Assembly (NCBI RefSeq): GCF_002093975.1
Contig: NZ_MSZZ01000024.1
Coordinates: 124,001-188,000, forward strand
From: Thermoactinospora rubra
Lineage (GTDB): Bacteria > Actinomycetota > Actinomycetes > Streptosporangiales > Streptosporangiaceae
DNA: 64,000 nt
Reading direction: 5' to 3'
Part shown: positions 35,887 through 43,636 of the stretch, in pieces
Layout of the letters: each line of letters opens with the position of its first letter
Position numbering within the stretch: position 1 is the first letter of the stretch
The notes under the pieces: model-generated
Databases searched by the model: none
Told to the model about the DNA's origin: nothing
The model's input: only the letters and a program-made list of their open reading frames with translations
Made by a program: the position numbers and the translations under genes

Positions 35887-36536
35887 CGACCGTCCTCGTC
35901 GCCGACGACCAGCCGACCGTACGGCGGGCCTTCACCGCCGTGCTGTCGGCCGCCCCCGACCTGACCGTGGTGGGCGCCGCCGCCGACGGCCTGGAGGCGG
36001 TACGGCTGGCGCGGCAGCACGTCCCGGATGTCGCGCTGATGGACATCAGGATGCCCGAGCTGAACGGCATCGAGGCGGTGCGGCGCATCGCCGGGGCGGG
36101 CCTGCCCACCCGCGCCATCATGATCACGACGTTCGACCTGGACGACTACGTCTACGACGCGCTCGCCGCGGGCGCCAGCGGCTTCCTGCTCAAGGACGTC
36201 ACCGCCGCCGAGCTGACCGCGGCGGTGCGGGTGGTGGCCAAGGGCGACGCGCTGCTCGCGCCCCGGATCACCAGGCGGCTGATCGCCGAGTTCGCCAGGC
36301 GGCGCCCGGCCCCGCCGCCCGCCGACCTGACGCCGCGCGAGGCGCAGGTGCTGCGCCTGGTCGCCAGGGGCCTGTCGAACGCGGAGATCGCCGCCGAGCT
36401 GGTGGTGACGGAGCACACGGTCAAGACGCACGTGGCGCGGATGCTGACCAAGCTGGGCCTGCGCGACCGGGCGCAGGCCATCGTCTACGCCTACGAGACC
36501 GGCTTGGTGCTGCGGAACAGGTCGGGCTCCAGGTAG
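35883..36536 (+). CDS. NarL/LuxR-family response regulator
   Basis: This 217-residue regulator starts at an ATG that overlaps the kinase stop as ATGA. The receiver has VADDQP, the phospho-acceptor Asp in VALMDIRMPELNG (about 54) and Lys in GFLLKDV. The LuxR HTH is LTPREAQVLRLVARGLSNAE to TEHTVKTHVARMLTKLG (about 148-195). It is the cognate partner of the preceding kinase. Its last 46 bp overlap the 3' end of the convergent CDF gene. Confidence 0.96.
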   Translation: MTTVLVADDQPTVRRAFTAVLSAAPDLTVVGAAADGLEAVRLARQHVPDVALMDIRMPELNGIEAVRRIAGAGLPTRAIMITTFDLDDYVYDALAAGASGFLLKDVTAAELTAAVRVVAKGDALLAPRITRRLIAEFARRRPAPPPADLTPREAQVLRLVARGLSNAEIAAELVVTEHTVKTHVARMLTKLGLRDRAQAIVYAYETGLVLRNRSGSR

Positions 36537-37417
36537 ATGACGCGGGCGATCGGCACGGCGGCCCGGATGCGCTGCTCGGCCTCGTCGATGCCGCGCGCCA
36601 CCTCGGCCGCGGTGTCGTCGTGCGCGACTGCAATCTTGGCGGCGACGAGCAGCTCCTCGGGGCCGAGGTGGAGCGTCTTCATGTGGATGATGCGCTCGAC
36701 CTCGGGCGCGCTCTGCAGCGCGCTGCGGATCTGCTCCTCGGTGGCCGGGTCGGCGCCCTCGCCGATCAGCAGCGACTTGGTCTCGATGGCCAGCACGACC
36801 GCGATGACGGCCAGCAGCGCGCCGATCATGATGGTGCCGATGGCGTCCCAGACCGGGTCGCCGGTCACGGCCGTCATGGACACGCCGAACAGCGCGAAGA
36901 TCAGGCCGAGCAGGGCGCCGAGGTCCTCCAGCAGGATCACCGGCAGCTCCGGCGACTTGGCCCGGCGCACGAACGCCACCCACGACTGGTTGCCGCGCAC
37001 CGCGTTGGACTCCTTGATCGCGGTGCGGAACGACAGCGACTCGGCGATGATCGCGAAGACCAGCACACCGATCGCCCACCCCAGGGAGCTGGTCTCGTGC
37101 GGGTGCGTCAGCTTGCTGACGCCCTCGTAGAGGGAGAAGGCCGCGCCGATGGTGAACAGCACGACCGCCACGATGAACGAGTAGAAGTACCGCTCGCGGC
37201 CGTAGCCGAAGGGGTGCTCGGGGGTGCTGGCCCGCTGCGCCCGCTTGCCGCCGAACAGCAGCAGCACCTGGTTGCCCGAGTCGGCGACCGAGTGGATGCC
37301 CTCCGCCAGCATGGCCGAGGACCCGGTGAAGGCCGCGGCCACGAACTTGGCCGTCGCGATGGCAAGGTTCGCCGCCAGTGCCGCGATGATCGCTTTGGTG
37401 CCGCCACTCGCGCTCAA
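36491..37417 (-). CDS. Cation diffusion facilitator (CDF) transporter
   Basis: This 308-residue transporter starts at TTG 37417, with GGAG 7 nt upstream; the longer open frame upstream is the SIS gene in another register. It has six transmembrane helices and a cytosolic metal-binding domain. The zinc/manganese site residues appear in EGIHSVADSGNQ (HxxxD, helix II) and in LLEDLGALLGL (helix V). The long segment between helices IV and V (AIKESNAVRGNQSW to RRAKSPELP) is typical of one actinobacterial group. It should export Zn, Mn or Fe in exchange for protons. It follows the SIS gene by 41 bp on the same strand. Confidence 0.93.
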   Translation of the reverse strand: MSASGGTKAIIAALAANLAIATAKFVAAAFTGSSAMLAEGIHSVADSGNQVLLLFGGKRAQRASTPEHPFGYGRERYFYSFIVAVVLFTIGAAFSLYEGVSKLTHPHETSSLGWAIGVLVFAIIAESLSFRTAIKESNAVRGNQSWVAFVRRAKSPELPVILLEDLGALLGLIFALFGVSMTAVTGDPVWDAIGTIMIGALLAVIAVVLAIETKSLLIGEGADPATEEQIRSALQSAPEVERIIHMKTLHLGPEELLVAAKIAVAHDDTAAEVARGIDEAEQRIRAAVPIARVIYLEPDLFRSTKPVS

Positions 37418-37458
37418 CGGTCCACTCCAGTCATCAGATCGTTCCGGTCCAGAGGATC

Positions 37459-38547
37459 CTATTGGGAAATTCTGGACTTCATCTCCGCCACAGCCGACAC
37501 CGGGGTGGGGTCCAGGCCGTAGCCGAGGGCCAGGTAGACGCTGGCGTAGTCGACGAGCTCGATCAACGTGGCCAGGCGCTCCAGCGGGTGCTCGCCCTCG
37601 GCCGTCACCTCGGAGACCGGCACGCCGCGGTCCTGCGCGAGCCGTACCGACAGCACCCTGCGCTGTTCGAGCTCGGCGTCCTCGGCGACGTCGCGCAGCA
37701 CGACCAGGCGGACCGACGGGGTCGCCTCGTCGGCGAAGACGTCGCGCTCGGCGAGCGGGCCGTCGAAGGCGGCGACCAGGTCGAACAGCCCGCCGTGGAG
37801 GGCGGGGTACTTGGCGTTCTTGCCGAGCTGGGTGGCCATCCGGTGGGCCGCCACGGCCGCCACGGGCGAGGAGCCCCAGATGAGCGGGACGGTCCCCGCC
37901 AGCTCCATGGCCAGCGACTTGCCGGCGTTGACGAACGACTCGCTGGCGGGCCGGCATCGGAAGGCGACGTCCTCCAGCAACCCGGCCATCCGCTCGAACA
38001 CCTCGGCCTCGGCCCTGAGCAGCCCGAGCGAGGCCGCGGCCACCAGCGGCGGCACGGCCAGCAGCCACAGGTTGGAGCGGGACGGGCCGTGCGTGGGCAC
38101 CGGCACGAAGGTCCCCGAGCTCTGCGCGGCGACGGACTCCAGCGGCGAGCCCTTCCTGGCCACGGCGATCAGGTGGCAGCCGCGCCGCGCCGCCTCGGCC
38201 GCCGCGGACAGCGTCTCGCGGCTGTGGCCGGACCCGGAGACGGCGAACACCAGGTCGGCCGCGCCCACCCAGCCGGGCAGCCGGTGGGAGCTCACGGTCA
38301 CGACGGGTACGGCGGCGCCCGGCCCGCACGCGGCCCCGAGGATGTCGCCGACCAGGCCGGGCGCCCCCATCCCGACCACCACGATCGCCCGCGGGCGGTC
38401 CTTGACGGAGTCGAGGCCGCACTCCAGCGCGATCCGGTGCGCCGTGCGGACGTGGGCGGCCGCCGAGGCTACGGCGGGCAGCATGCCCCCGGGATCGGCG
38501 TCGGCCAGGTGGGCCTGGTCGTCGAGGAGGTCGGGCTCGAACCTCAT
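37459..38547 (-). CDS. SIS-domain protein (bifunctional PGI/PMI-like)
   Basis: This 362-residue protein carries two SIS-type sugar-phosphate-binding modules. The first shows IVVVGMGAPGLVGDILG and VFAVSGSGHSRETLSAAAEA (about 52-115). The second half resembles the PGI/PMI C-terminal domain (PLIWGSSPVAAVAAHRMATQ and NAKYPALHGGLFD). The mycobacterial counterpart next to manB is Rv3256c. It may interconvert fructose-6-phosphate and mannose-6-phosphate for GDP-mannose synthesis together with the adjacent ManB. The catalytic His/Glu of proven PGI/PMI enzymes cannot be assigned with certainty here. Confidence 0.85.
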   Translation of the reverse strand: MRFEPDLLDDQAHLADADPGGMLPAVASAAAHVRTAHRIALECGLDSVKDRPRAIVVVGMGAPGLVGDILGAACGPGAAVPVVTVSSHRLPGWVGAADLVFAVSGSGHSRETLSAAAEAARRGCHLIAVARKGSPLESVAAQSSGTFVPVPTHGPSRSNLWLLAVPPLVAAASLGLLRAEAEVFERMAGLLEDVAFRCRPASESFVNAGKSLAMELAGTVPLIWGSSPVAAVAAHRMATQLGKNAKYPALHGGLFDLVAAFDGPLAERDVFADEATPSVRLVVLRDVAEDAELEQRRVLSVRLAQDRGVPVSEVTAEGEHPLERLATLIELVDYASVYLALGYGLDPTPVSAVAEMKSRISQ

Positions 38548-38572
38548 CCGCGGCTCCTCCCGGTCCCCCGGC

Positions 38573-38740
38573 TCAAGGCTTCCTGGCCTCGTCCACCAGC
38601 AGGACGGGGATGTCGTCGCGGACCGGGTAGATCAGGCCGCAGGAGGTGCAGGCCAGCTCGTCGTGCTCGGCGTCGGCGCGCAGCGGCGACTTGCACGCCG
38701 GGCAGGCCAGGATCTCCAGCAGCCAGTCGTCGATCTTCAC
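38573..38740 (-). CDS. Trm112-family zinc-ribbon protein
   Basis: This 55-residue protein starts at GTG 38740, preceded by AGGAG at 7 nt. It overlaps the manB stop as GTGA, so translation is coupled. Two Cys pairs (LACPACKSPL and LACTSCGLIYP) form the zinc site, and the end IPVLLVDEARKP is typical of the family. Trm112 proteins activate methyltransferases in eukaryotes and archaea; the bacterial partners are mostly unknown. Confidence 0.93.
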   Translation of the reverse strand: MKIDDWLLEILACPACKSPLRADAEHDELACTSCGLIYPVRDDIPVLLVDEARKP

Positions 38741-40071
38741 TTGATCACTCCTAGAACCTCGTCCCTGATCGTGGTCATGGTCCGCTCGTCCTCCGCCTCG
38801 GCGTTGAGCCTCAGCAACGGCTCGGTGTTGGACGGGCGCAGGTTGAACCACCAGCCCGCCCCGGTGACCGTCAGGCCGTCGAGCTCGTCGACCTCACCCC
38901 TGCCCGCGAACGCCCGCCGTACGCGGGCCATGGCGCCGGCGACGTCGGGCACCGAGCTGTTGATCTCGCCGGAGGCGTGGTAGCGGGTGTAGGCGGCCAC
39001 CACCTCCGACAGCGGCCGGTCCTGCCCGCCCAGCGCGGCCAGCACGTGGAGCGCGGCCAGCATGCCGGAGTCGGCGTACCAGAAGTCGCGGAAGTAGTAG
39101 TGGGCCGAGTGCTCGCCGCCGAAGACCGCGCCGGTGCGGGCCATCTCGGCCTTGATGAAGGAGTGGCCGACGCGGGTGCGGACCGGCCGCCCGCCGTGCT
39201 CGGCCACGATCTCCGGCACGGCCCGCGAGGTGATCAGGTTGTGGATGATGACGCTGCCGGGATGCTTGGCCAGCTCGCGCGTGGCCACCAGCGCGGTGAT
39301 GGCGGACGGGGAGACGGACTCGCCCCGCTCGTCGACCACCCAGCAGCGGTCGGCGTCGCCGTCGAAGGCCAGGCCGATGTCGGCGCGGCTGTCGATGACG
39401 GCCTTCTGCAGGTCGCGCAGGTTCTCCGGCTCCAGCGGGTTGGCCTCGTGGTGGGGGAAGGTGCCGTCGAGCTCGAAGTAGAGCGGGACGAGCTCCAGCG
39501 GCAGGCCCTCGAAGACGGCGGGGACCGTGTGGCCGGCCATGGCGTTGCCCGCGTCGACGACCACCTTGAGCGGGCGGATCGCGTGGAGGTCGACGAGCGT
39601 GCGCAGGTGGGCGGCGTAGCCGCGCAGCAGGTCCTTGCGGACGACCGTGCCGGTGGCCGGGCCGACGTCGGCGATGCGGGCGGCACGATCGCGTATCTCG
39701 GTCAGGCCGGTGTCGGCCCCCACGGGCACGGCACCGGCGTGGCACATCTTCATGCCGTTGTAGCGGGCCGGGTTGTGGCTCGCCGTGAACATCACGCCCG
39801 GCAGCTCCATGCTGCCGCTGGCGTAGTAGAGCAGGTCCGTGGAGGCCAGGCCCGCGTCGACCACGTGCGCGCCCCTGGCGAGCGCGCCCCGGACGAACGC
39901 CTGCGCCAACGGCTCGGACGACACGCGCATGTCGCGCGCGACCACGAGCGATCGCGCGCCGGTCACCTCGACGAAGGCGGCGCCCACGGCGGCGGCGACG
40001 GGCTCGTCGAGCTCGTCGGGCACCACGCCGCGAACGTCGTATGCCTTGAAGATCCTGGCGAGGTCGCCCAC
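38737..40071 (-). CDS. manB: Phosphomannomutase/phosphoglucomutase
   Basis: This 444-residue enzyme interconverts mannose-6-phosphate and mannose-1-phosphate, feeding GDP-mannose for envelope glycans. The four-domain alpha-D-phosphohexomutase layout is complete: FKAYDVRGVVPDELDEP at the N-terminus, the phosphoserine loop VMFTASHNPARYNGMK (Ser about 100), the magnesium loop LAFDGDADRCWVVDE (about 245), the sugar loop GGEHSAHYYFRD, and the phosphate-binding RPSNTEPLLRLN near the end. It heads a cluster with Trm112, SIS and CDF genes on the same strand, and matches Rv3257c by synteny. Confidence 0.96.
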   Translation of the reverse strand: MGDLARIFKAYDVRGVVPDELDEPVAAAVGAAFVEVTGARSLVVARDMRVSSEPLAQAFVRGALARGAHVVDAGLASTDLLYYASGSMELPGVMFTASHNPARYNGMKMCHAGAVPVGADTGLTEIRDRAARIADVGPATGTVVRKDLLRGYAAHLRTLVDLHAIRPLKVVVDAGNAMAGHTVPAVFEGLPLELVPLYFELDGTFPHHEANPLEPENLRDLQKAVIDSRADIGLAFDGDADRCWVVDERGESVSPSAITALVATRELAKHPGSVIIHNLITSRAVPEIVAEHGGRPVRTRVGHSFIKAEMARTGAVFGGEHSAHYYFRDFWYADSGMLAALHVLAALGGQDRPLSEVVAAYTRYHASGEINSSVPDVAGAMARVRRAFAGRGEVDELDGLTVTGAGWWFNLRPSNTEPLLRLNAEAEDERTMTTIRDEVLGVIK

Positions 40072-40115
40072 TCGTCAGCTCCGCCCCTTGGTGATGGTTT
40101 CCCCAGAGCCAGAGC

Positions 40116-40481
40116 CTATCGGTCTCGGTGCTGCTGGGCCGAACGCAGAACCCGCAGGTGCCCGCGCCTGCCGACCTCGACGCCCTGGCCCACCGGCTCG
40201 GTCCCCGACGGGGCCGGACGGGCGGCCTCGCGGACGGCGTTGGCGAGCGCCTCCAGGTCGTCCGAGCTGGGCGCCGCGCCGTCGGTGGGCAGGCGGACCA
40301 CCTCCCACCCGCGCGGCGCGGTCAGTCGCTCGGCATGTTCGGCGCACAGGTCGTAGCAGTGTGGCTCCGCGTACGTCGCCAGGGGGCCGAGCACAGCGGT
40401 CGAGTCGGCGTAAACGTACGTGAGCGTGAAGACGGCAGGCTGACGGCAAGCAGTGCGGGAACAGCGGCGGACGGGGCTCAC
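40116..40481 (-). CDS. DUF3499-family protein
   Basis: This 121-residue protein starts at GTG 40481. The family core is complete: SPVRRCSRTACRQPAVFTLT, YADSTAVLGPL and EPHCYDLCAEHAERLTAPRG. The Cys pattern (CSRTAC, CYDLC) and His suggest a zinc site. The function is unknown, but the position between manB and the metallopeptidase-like gene is conserved (Rv3258c). TACGGT ends 6 nt before the GTG and no Shine-Dalgarno is present, so it is probably leaderless. Confidence 0.92.
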   Translation of the reverse strand: MSPVRRCSRTACRQPAVFTLTYVYADSTAVLGPLATYAEPHCYDLCAEHAERLTAPRGWEVVRLPTDGAAPSSDDLEALANAVREAARPAPSGTEPVGQGVEVGRRGHLRVLRSAQQHRDR

Positions 40482-40577
40482 GGAGGGACCGTATCCGGTC
40501 AGCGACCCGGGCGCCACTATCTCGCCGCTCCTAACGAGCGTGTCGCCACAATTCGGACAGCTGTCGGGCCCTGCTTC

Positions 40578-40583
40578 TAAACT
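40578..40583 (+). promoter_or_regulatory. Leaderless-type -10 element TAAACT
   Basis: TAAACT ends exactly 6 nt before the GTG start at 40590. The GGAG in the spacer is adjacent to the start and too close to serve as a standard ribosome-binding site. The divergent DUF3499 gene has its own TACGGT element at 40488-40493. Confidence 0.55.
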
Positions 40584-40589
40584 GGAGCC

Positions 40590-41027
40590 GTGACTGACAA
40601 GCGCGGCGGGCGCCGCCGCGACCGGCACGGACGGGGTCTGCGCGGACCGCTGGCCCCCTCGTGGGTGCCGATGGCAAGATCCCGTGGCGAGCGCTTCGAC
40701 GACCTCGTGCTCGACGCGGTCGAGCGGCTGCGCCCGCAGTGGGGCAAGCAGCTGGCCGCGGTGGAGTTCGCGGTGGAGGAGGTGCCTCCCGCCAGGGAGC
40801 TGGGCGACGGTCCCGGCCACGTCGACGCCATCCCGTTCGGGCGCGCCGAGGCGGCGCACGGCCGCCGTCCCGCGGCCGTGGTGATCTACCGCCGCCCGCT
40901 GGAGGCGCGCGCCCGCGACCGCGACACGCTCGGGGCGCTGATCCACGACACGGTCGTCGAGCAGGTGGCCAGCCTGCTCGGCCTGTCGCCCGAGACGGTC
41001 GACCCCGGCTACGACGAGGGCGCCTGA
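40590..41027 (+). CDS. Metallopeptidase-family protein without a HExxH motif
   Basis: This 145-residue protein resembles the small zincin-like family next to DUF3499 and whiB in actinobacteria (Rv3259 position). Features: basic N-terminus, FDDLVLDAVERLRPQWGKQL, VEFAVEEVP and VVIYRRPLEARARD. Where zincins of this fold have HExxH, this protein reads LIHDTVVEQVASLLG, so the second Glu and His are absent and catalysis as a metallopeptidase is doubtful. A structural or binding role is more likely. The start is a leaderless-type GTG. Confidence 0.82.
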   Translation: MTDKRGGRRRDRHGRGLRGPLAPSWVPMARSRGERFDDLVLDAVERLRPQWGKQLAAVEFAVEEVPPARELGDGPGHVDAIPFGRAEAAHGRRPAAVVIYRRPLEARARDRDTLGALIHDTVVEQVASLLGLSPETVDPGYDEGA

Positions 41028-41087
41028 CCGCGACAGGCCCGGCAACGGAAAGCCCGGCTGTGACCAGGGCGCGCCCGAACGCGAAAA

Positions 41088-41108
41088 GAGGGCCACGACG
41101 TGGCCCTC
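41088..41108. terminator. Terminator between the convergent metallopeptidase-like and whiB genes
   Basis: GAGGGCCAC (41088-41096) pairs perfectly with 41100-41108 around a 3-nt loop. On the minus strand it is followed by TTTTCGC, which makes it a good factor-independent terminator for whiB. Confidence 0.85.
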
Positions 41109-41115
41109 GACCGCC

Positions 41116-41376
41116 TCACACCGCCTGGCGCTTGAGCCTGCGCCGCTCCCGCTCCGACAGCCCGCCCCAGATGCCGAAGCGCTCGTCGTGCTCGAGCGCG
41201 TACTCCAGGCACTCGGCGCGCACCTCGCAGGCGCGGCAAACTTTCTTCGCCTCGCGTGTGGAACCGCCCTTCTCCGGGAAGAACGCCTCCGGGTCGGTCT
41301 GGGCGCACAGGGCCCGCTCCTGCCACCCGAGCTCTTCGCCGTCAAACTCGTCATGTGCGATGACCAGATCGGCCAA
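41116..41376 (-). CDS. whiB: WhiB-family iron-sulfur transcription regulator (WhiB/WhiB2/WhmD type)
   Basis: This 86-residue protein starts at TTG 41376 with GGGAGGT 5 nt upstream. It has the four conserved Cys of WhiB proteins (ALCAQTDPEAFF, then KKVCRACEVRAEC) that bind a [4Fe-4S] cluster, the turn motif GIWGGLSERERRRLKR and a basic C-terminus. The position between the metallopeptidase-like gene and fbiA matches whiB of Streptomyces and whiB2 of mycobacteria. WhiB works with WhiA to control sporulation septation in Streptomyces and WhmD is needed for septum formation in mycobacteria. The long leader contains palindromes at 41463-41481. Confidence 0.95.
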   Translation of the reverse strand: MADLVIAHDEFDGEELGWQERALCAQTDPEAFFPEKGGSTREAKKVCRACEVRAECLEYALEHDERFGIWGGLSERERRRLKRQAV

Positions 41377-41462
41377 TGCGCACCTCCCTGCCGCCCGCCC
41401 CCACTGGAGCCCCCCTTTTGAACGCCTCCCTAATACCCACCCTGGAGGCGTAACAACATGGC

Positions 41463-41481
41463 TGTAATTACACGCGCGTGT
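41463..41481. promoter_or_regulatory. Two overlapping palindromes upstream of whiB
   Basis: TGTAATTACA (41463-41472) and ACACGCGCGTGT (41470-41481) are both perfect palindromes sharing three bases, 87-105 bp upstream of the whiB start in the AT-richest part of its leader. They are candidates for regulator binding. Confidence 0.45.
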
Positions 41482-41706
41482 CCCACGCGACGTCAAGCGG
41501 CATGCCGGTATCCGGGGAAAGACCAGCTCGCCCCGGTGTGTTAGCGATGTGTACCCGGACCTGGGGTCCATGACACTGCCTAGACGTTGTCAACGCCGGC
41601 AGCGGTCGGGAACGTACCAGGGCGGGATTGACTCCCGCCTCGGGCTCACCTTCTCTCTAGCACCGCTTCAGCCTTCCTTTACCCGAGCCCGGCGCCGGCG
41701 AGGTGT

Positions 41707-43458
41707 TCATCTGCGGGGATCCGGGGTGTAGATGGCGGTGGGGTCGATGGGGTCGTCTCCCTGCTGGCGGGCCGCCGGGCCGCCGAGCGCGTCCCCCTGG
41801 TAGGCGGACTGGTCCATGCGGATGGTGGACTCCGCCGGCGAGGGCGACTGCGGGGCGCTGGCGGGCGGGCTCTGCGGGTGGCCGAACGGGTCGTCGTACG
41901 GCTGGGCCGCGTGGCCGGGCGTGTAGTCGGGCACGCGCAGCTGGTGGTGCGCGCCCGAGGCGGACTGCTGGTAGGACTCGGCCTGCTGGTAGGCGTCCAG
42001 GAGCTGCTGCGAGCGGGGGTCGACGGGCGGGTCGGGCTCGCCGAGCGTCTGGGCGTACTCGCGGCCGGAGAATCCGGTGAACGGCTGGCCGCCCTGCTGG
42101 TCGAACGGCGAGGGCTGGGCGTAGTAGGGCTGCTGCTGGTCGGCCGCCGGGGGGTACGGCAGGCTCGGCTCGGTCTGGGCGGGGGTGTAGGAGCCGGGCT
42201 GCGCGTGGCTGGGGGTGTAGGGCGCGGACGGCTGGGCGTCGGCCGGGGTGTAGGGGGGTGGGGTGTACTCGCCGGCGAGCGGGGAGCGGGCGTCGGGCAG
42301 TGTCCCGGCGGGCTGGTAGCCGAGATCCGGGGAGGTCGACGCGGGCTGGTAACCCAGGTCCGGAGACGTCGACGCGGGCTGGTAACCCGCGTCAGGCGAG
42401 GCCGACGCCGGCTGGTAACCCAGATCCGGGGAGGTCGAGGCGGGCTGATAGCCGACGTCCGGGCTCGTCGACGCGGGCTGGTAGCCGCTGTCCTGCGGCG
42501 GGGTCGCGGGCTGGTGAAGCGGATCCGGCTGCGCGACGGGCTGCGGCTGGACGGGATGCGGCTGAGCGGGCTGAGGCTGAGCGGACGGCAGCTGGTGGCC
42601 GGCGGACTGGGGCTGCGGCTGGTAGCCCTGGAAGGCACCACTCTGCGGCTGCTCCACGACCGGAGCGGGCAGCGCGGCCCTCGGCTGGGCGAAGTCCGTC
42701 GCCGGCGCCTGGGCCTGAGGCTGCGGCGGCTGGTAGGGGACCGGTTGCGGCTCCGGCTGGCCGTACATCGGCGGCTGCTGGCCGAACGGCGCCTGCCCCG
42801 GGGCCTGCTGGGCGTGTGCCATCTGCGGCTGCGCCTGGGCCGGTTGCCCGCCGAAGGCCGGGCCCTGGCCGCCGAAGGGCGCGGGCCCACCCATCGGCTG
42901 CTCGGCCTGCTGGCCGTACGGCTGGGCGGCGTGCTGACCGGCGAACGGCGCGGCGGCCTGCTGGCCGAAGCCCTCCTGCGCGTAGGACGGCGGCGGCGTG
43001 TACCCGGAGGCCGCGCCGTACCCGGGAGCGGCCGTGCGCTCGCCCATCACCTGCGGGCGCAGGTACAGCACAGCCAGCACCGCCAGCGCCACCCCGGCCA
43101 GGCCGGACAGCAGCAGCCAGATCGAGCTGATCACGCTGCCGCCGTCGAACAGGCGCAGCACCACGCCCAGGGCCCCGAGCACGACCGCGAGCACCAGCTC
43201 GGCGGCGGCGATCGTGGCGACGAGCTTGGCGCGCGGCGTCGCCGGGCCCGCCTTGGTGACCAGGAGGACGGCCGCCACCAGCAGCGCGGTCAGGACGGGG
43301 GTGGCCAGGCCCGCCAGGTGCGCGCCCGCGCGTTCGGCGAAGGACATGCCGGAACCCGCGAAGGTTTCGAGCACCGCACCCAGGATGCTCACCGCTCCCC
43401 ACGCGATGACGATCCAGGCCGCCGGTTCTCGCAGCCCGTTGGCGTTCCCTTTAGTCAC
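41707..43458 (-). CDS. Pro/Gln-rich membrane protein with 11-residue repeats
   Basis: The GTG at 43458 follows GGGGGTAGCT and is preferred to longer starts (43503, 43539) that lack a ribosome-binding site; it gives 583 residues. Residues 1-140 form about four transmembrane helices (EPAAWIVIAWGAVSILGAVL, TPVLTALLVAAVLLV, AELVLAVVLGALGVVLRL, IWLLLSGLAGVALAVLAVLY). The remaining 440 residues are a disordered cytosolic tail rich in Pro, Gln, Tyr and Ser, with six YQPASTSPDLG-type repeats near the middle. No enzymatic domain is visible. It resembles the actinobacterial proteins with a DUF5336-like membrane part and a PQ-rich tail, though I am not sure of the family. Confidence 0.75.
   Translation of the reverse strand: MTKGNANGLREPAAWIVIAWGAVSILGAVLETFAGSGMSFAERAGAHLAGLATPVLTALLVAAVLLVTKAGPATPRAKLVATIAAAELVLAVVLGALGVVLRLFDGGSVISSIWLLLSGLAGVALAVLAVLYLRPQVMGERTAAPGYGAASGYTPPPSYAQEGFGQQAAAPFAGQHAAQPYGQQAEQPMGGPAPFGGQGPAFGGQPAQAQPQMAHAQQAPGQAPFGQQPPMYGQPEPQPVPYQPPQPQAQAPATDFAQPRAALPAPVVEQPQSGAFQGYQPQPQSAGHQLPSAQPQPAQPHPVQPQPVAQPDPLHQPATPPQDSGYQPASTSPDVGYQPASTSPDLGYQPASASPDAGYQPASTSPDLGYQPASTSPDLGYQPAGTLPDARSPLAGEYTPPPYTPADAQPSAPYTPSHAQPGSYTPAQTEPSLPYPPAADQQQPYYAQPSPFDQQGGQPFTGFSGREYAQTLGEPDPPVDPRSQQLLDAYQQAESYQQSASGAHHQLRVPDYTPGHAAQPYDDPFGHPQSPPASAPQSPSPAESTIRMDQSAYQGDALGGPAARQQGDDPIDPTAIYTPDPRR
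42286..42483 (-). repeat. Six tandem 33-bp repeats in frame
   Basis: Units are 42451-42483, 42418-42450, 42385-42417, 42352-42384, 42319-42351 and 42286-42318, read on the minus strand. They encode YQPASTSPDVG, YQPASTSPDLG, YQPASASPDAG, two further YQPASTSPDLG and YQPAGTLPDAR. The DNA copies differ at only a few positions, so the array is recent or kept uniform by recombination. Confidence 0.88.
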
Positions 43459-43636
43459 AGCTACCCCCAAACAGACCTTTGGTCCGTCTGGAGTGTGCCA
43501 CATGCGCGACTCTGACGGCGGGAGTCCCAACAACCGCAACTATCACAATTCGCCAAATCTCCTGTCGAATCCGCTCACGCGCGGCGGGCAGGGGCGTCGG
43601 CGAACAGTGACCCCCATGGGTGACAGACTGGGCCGC

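Noticed and set aside
41463..41485. BldD-type operator upstream of whiB
   Set aside because: The left half TTAC fits, but the right half reads GTGT rather than GTNA, so I report only palindromes.
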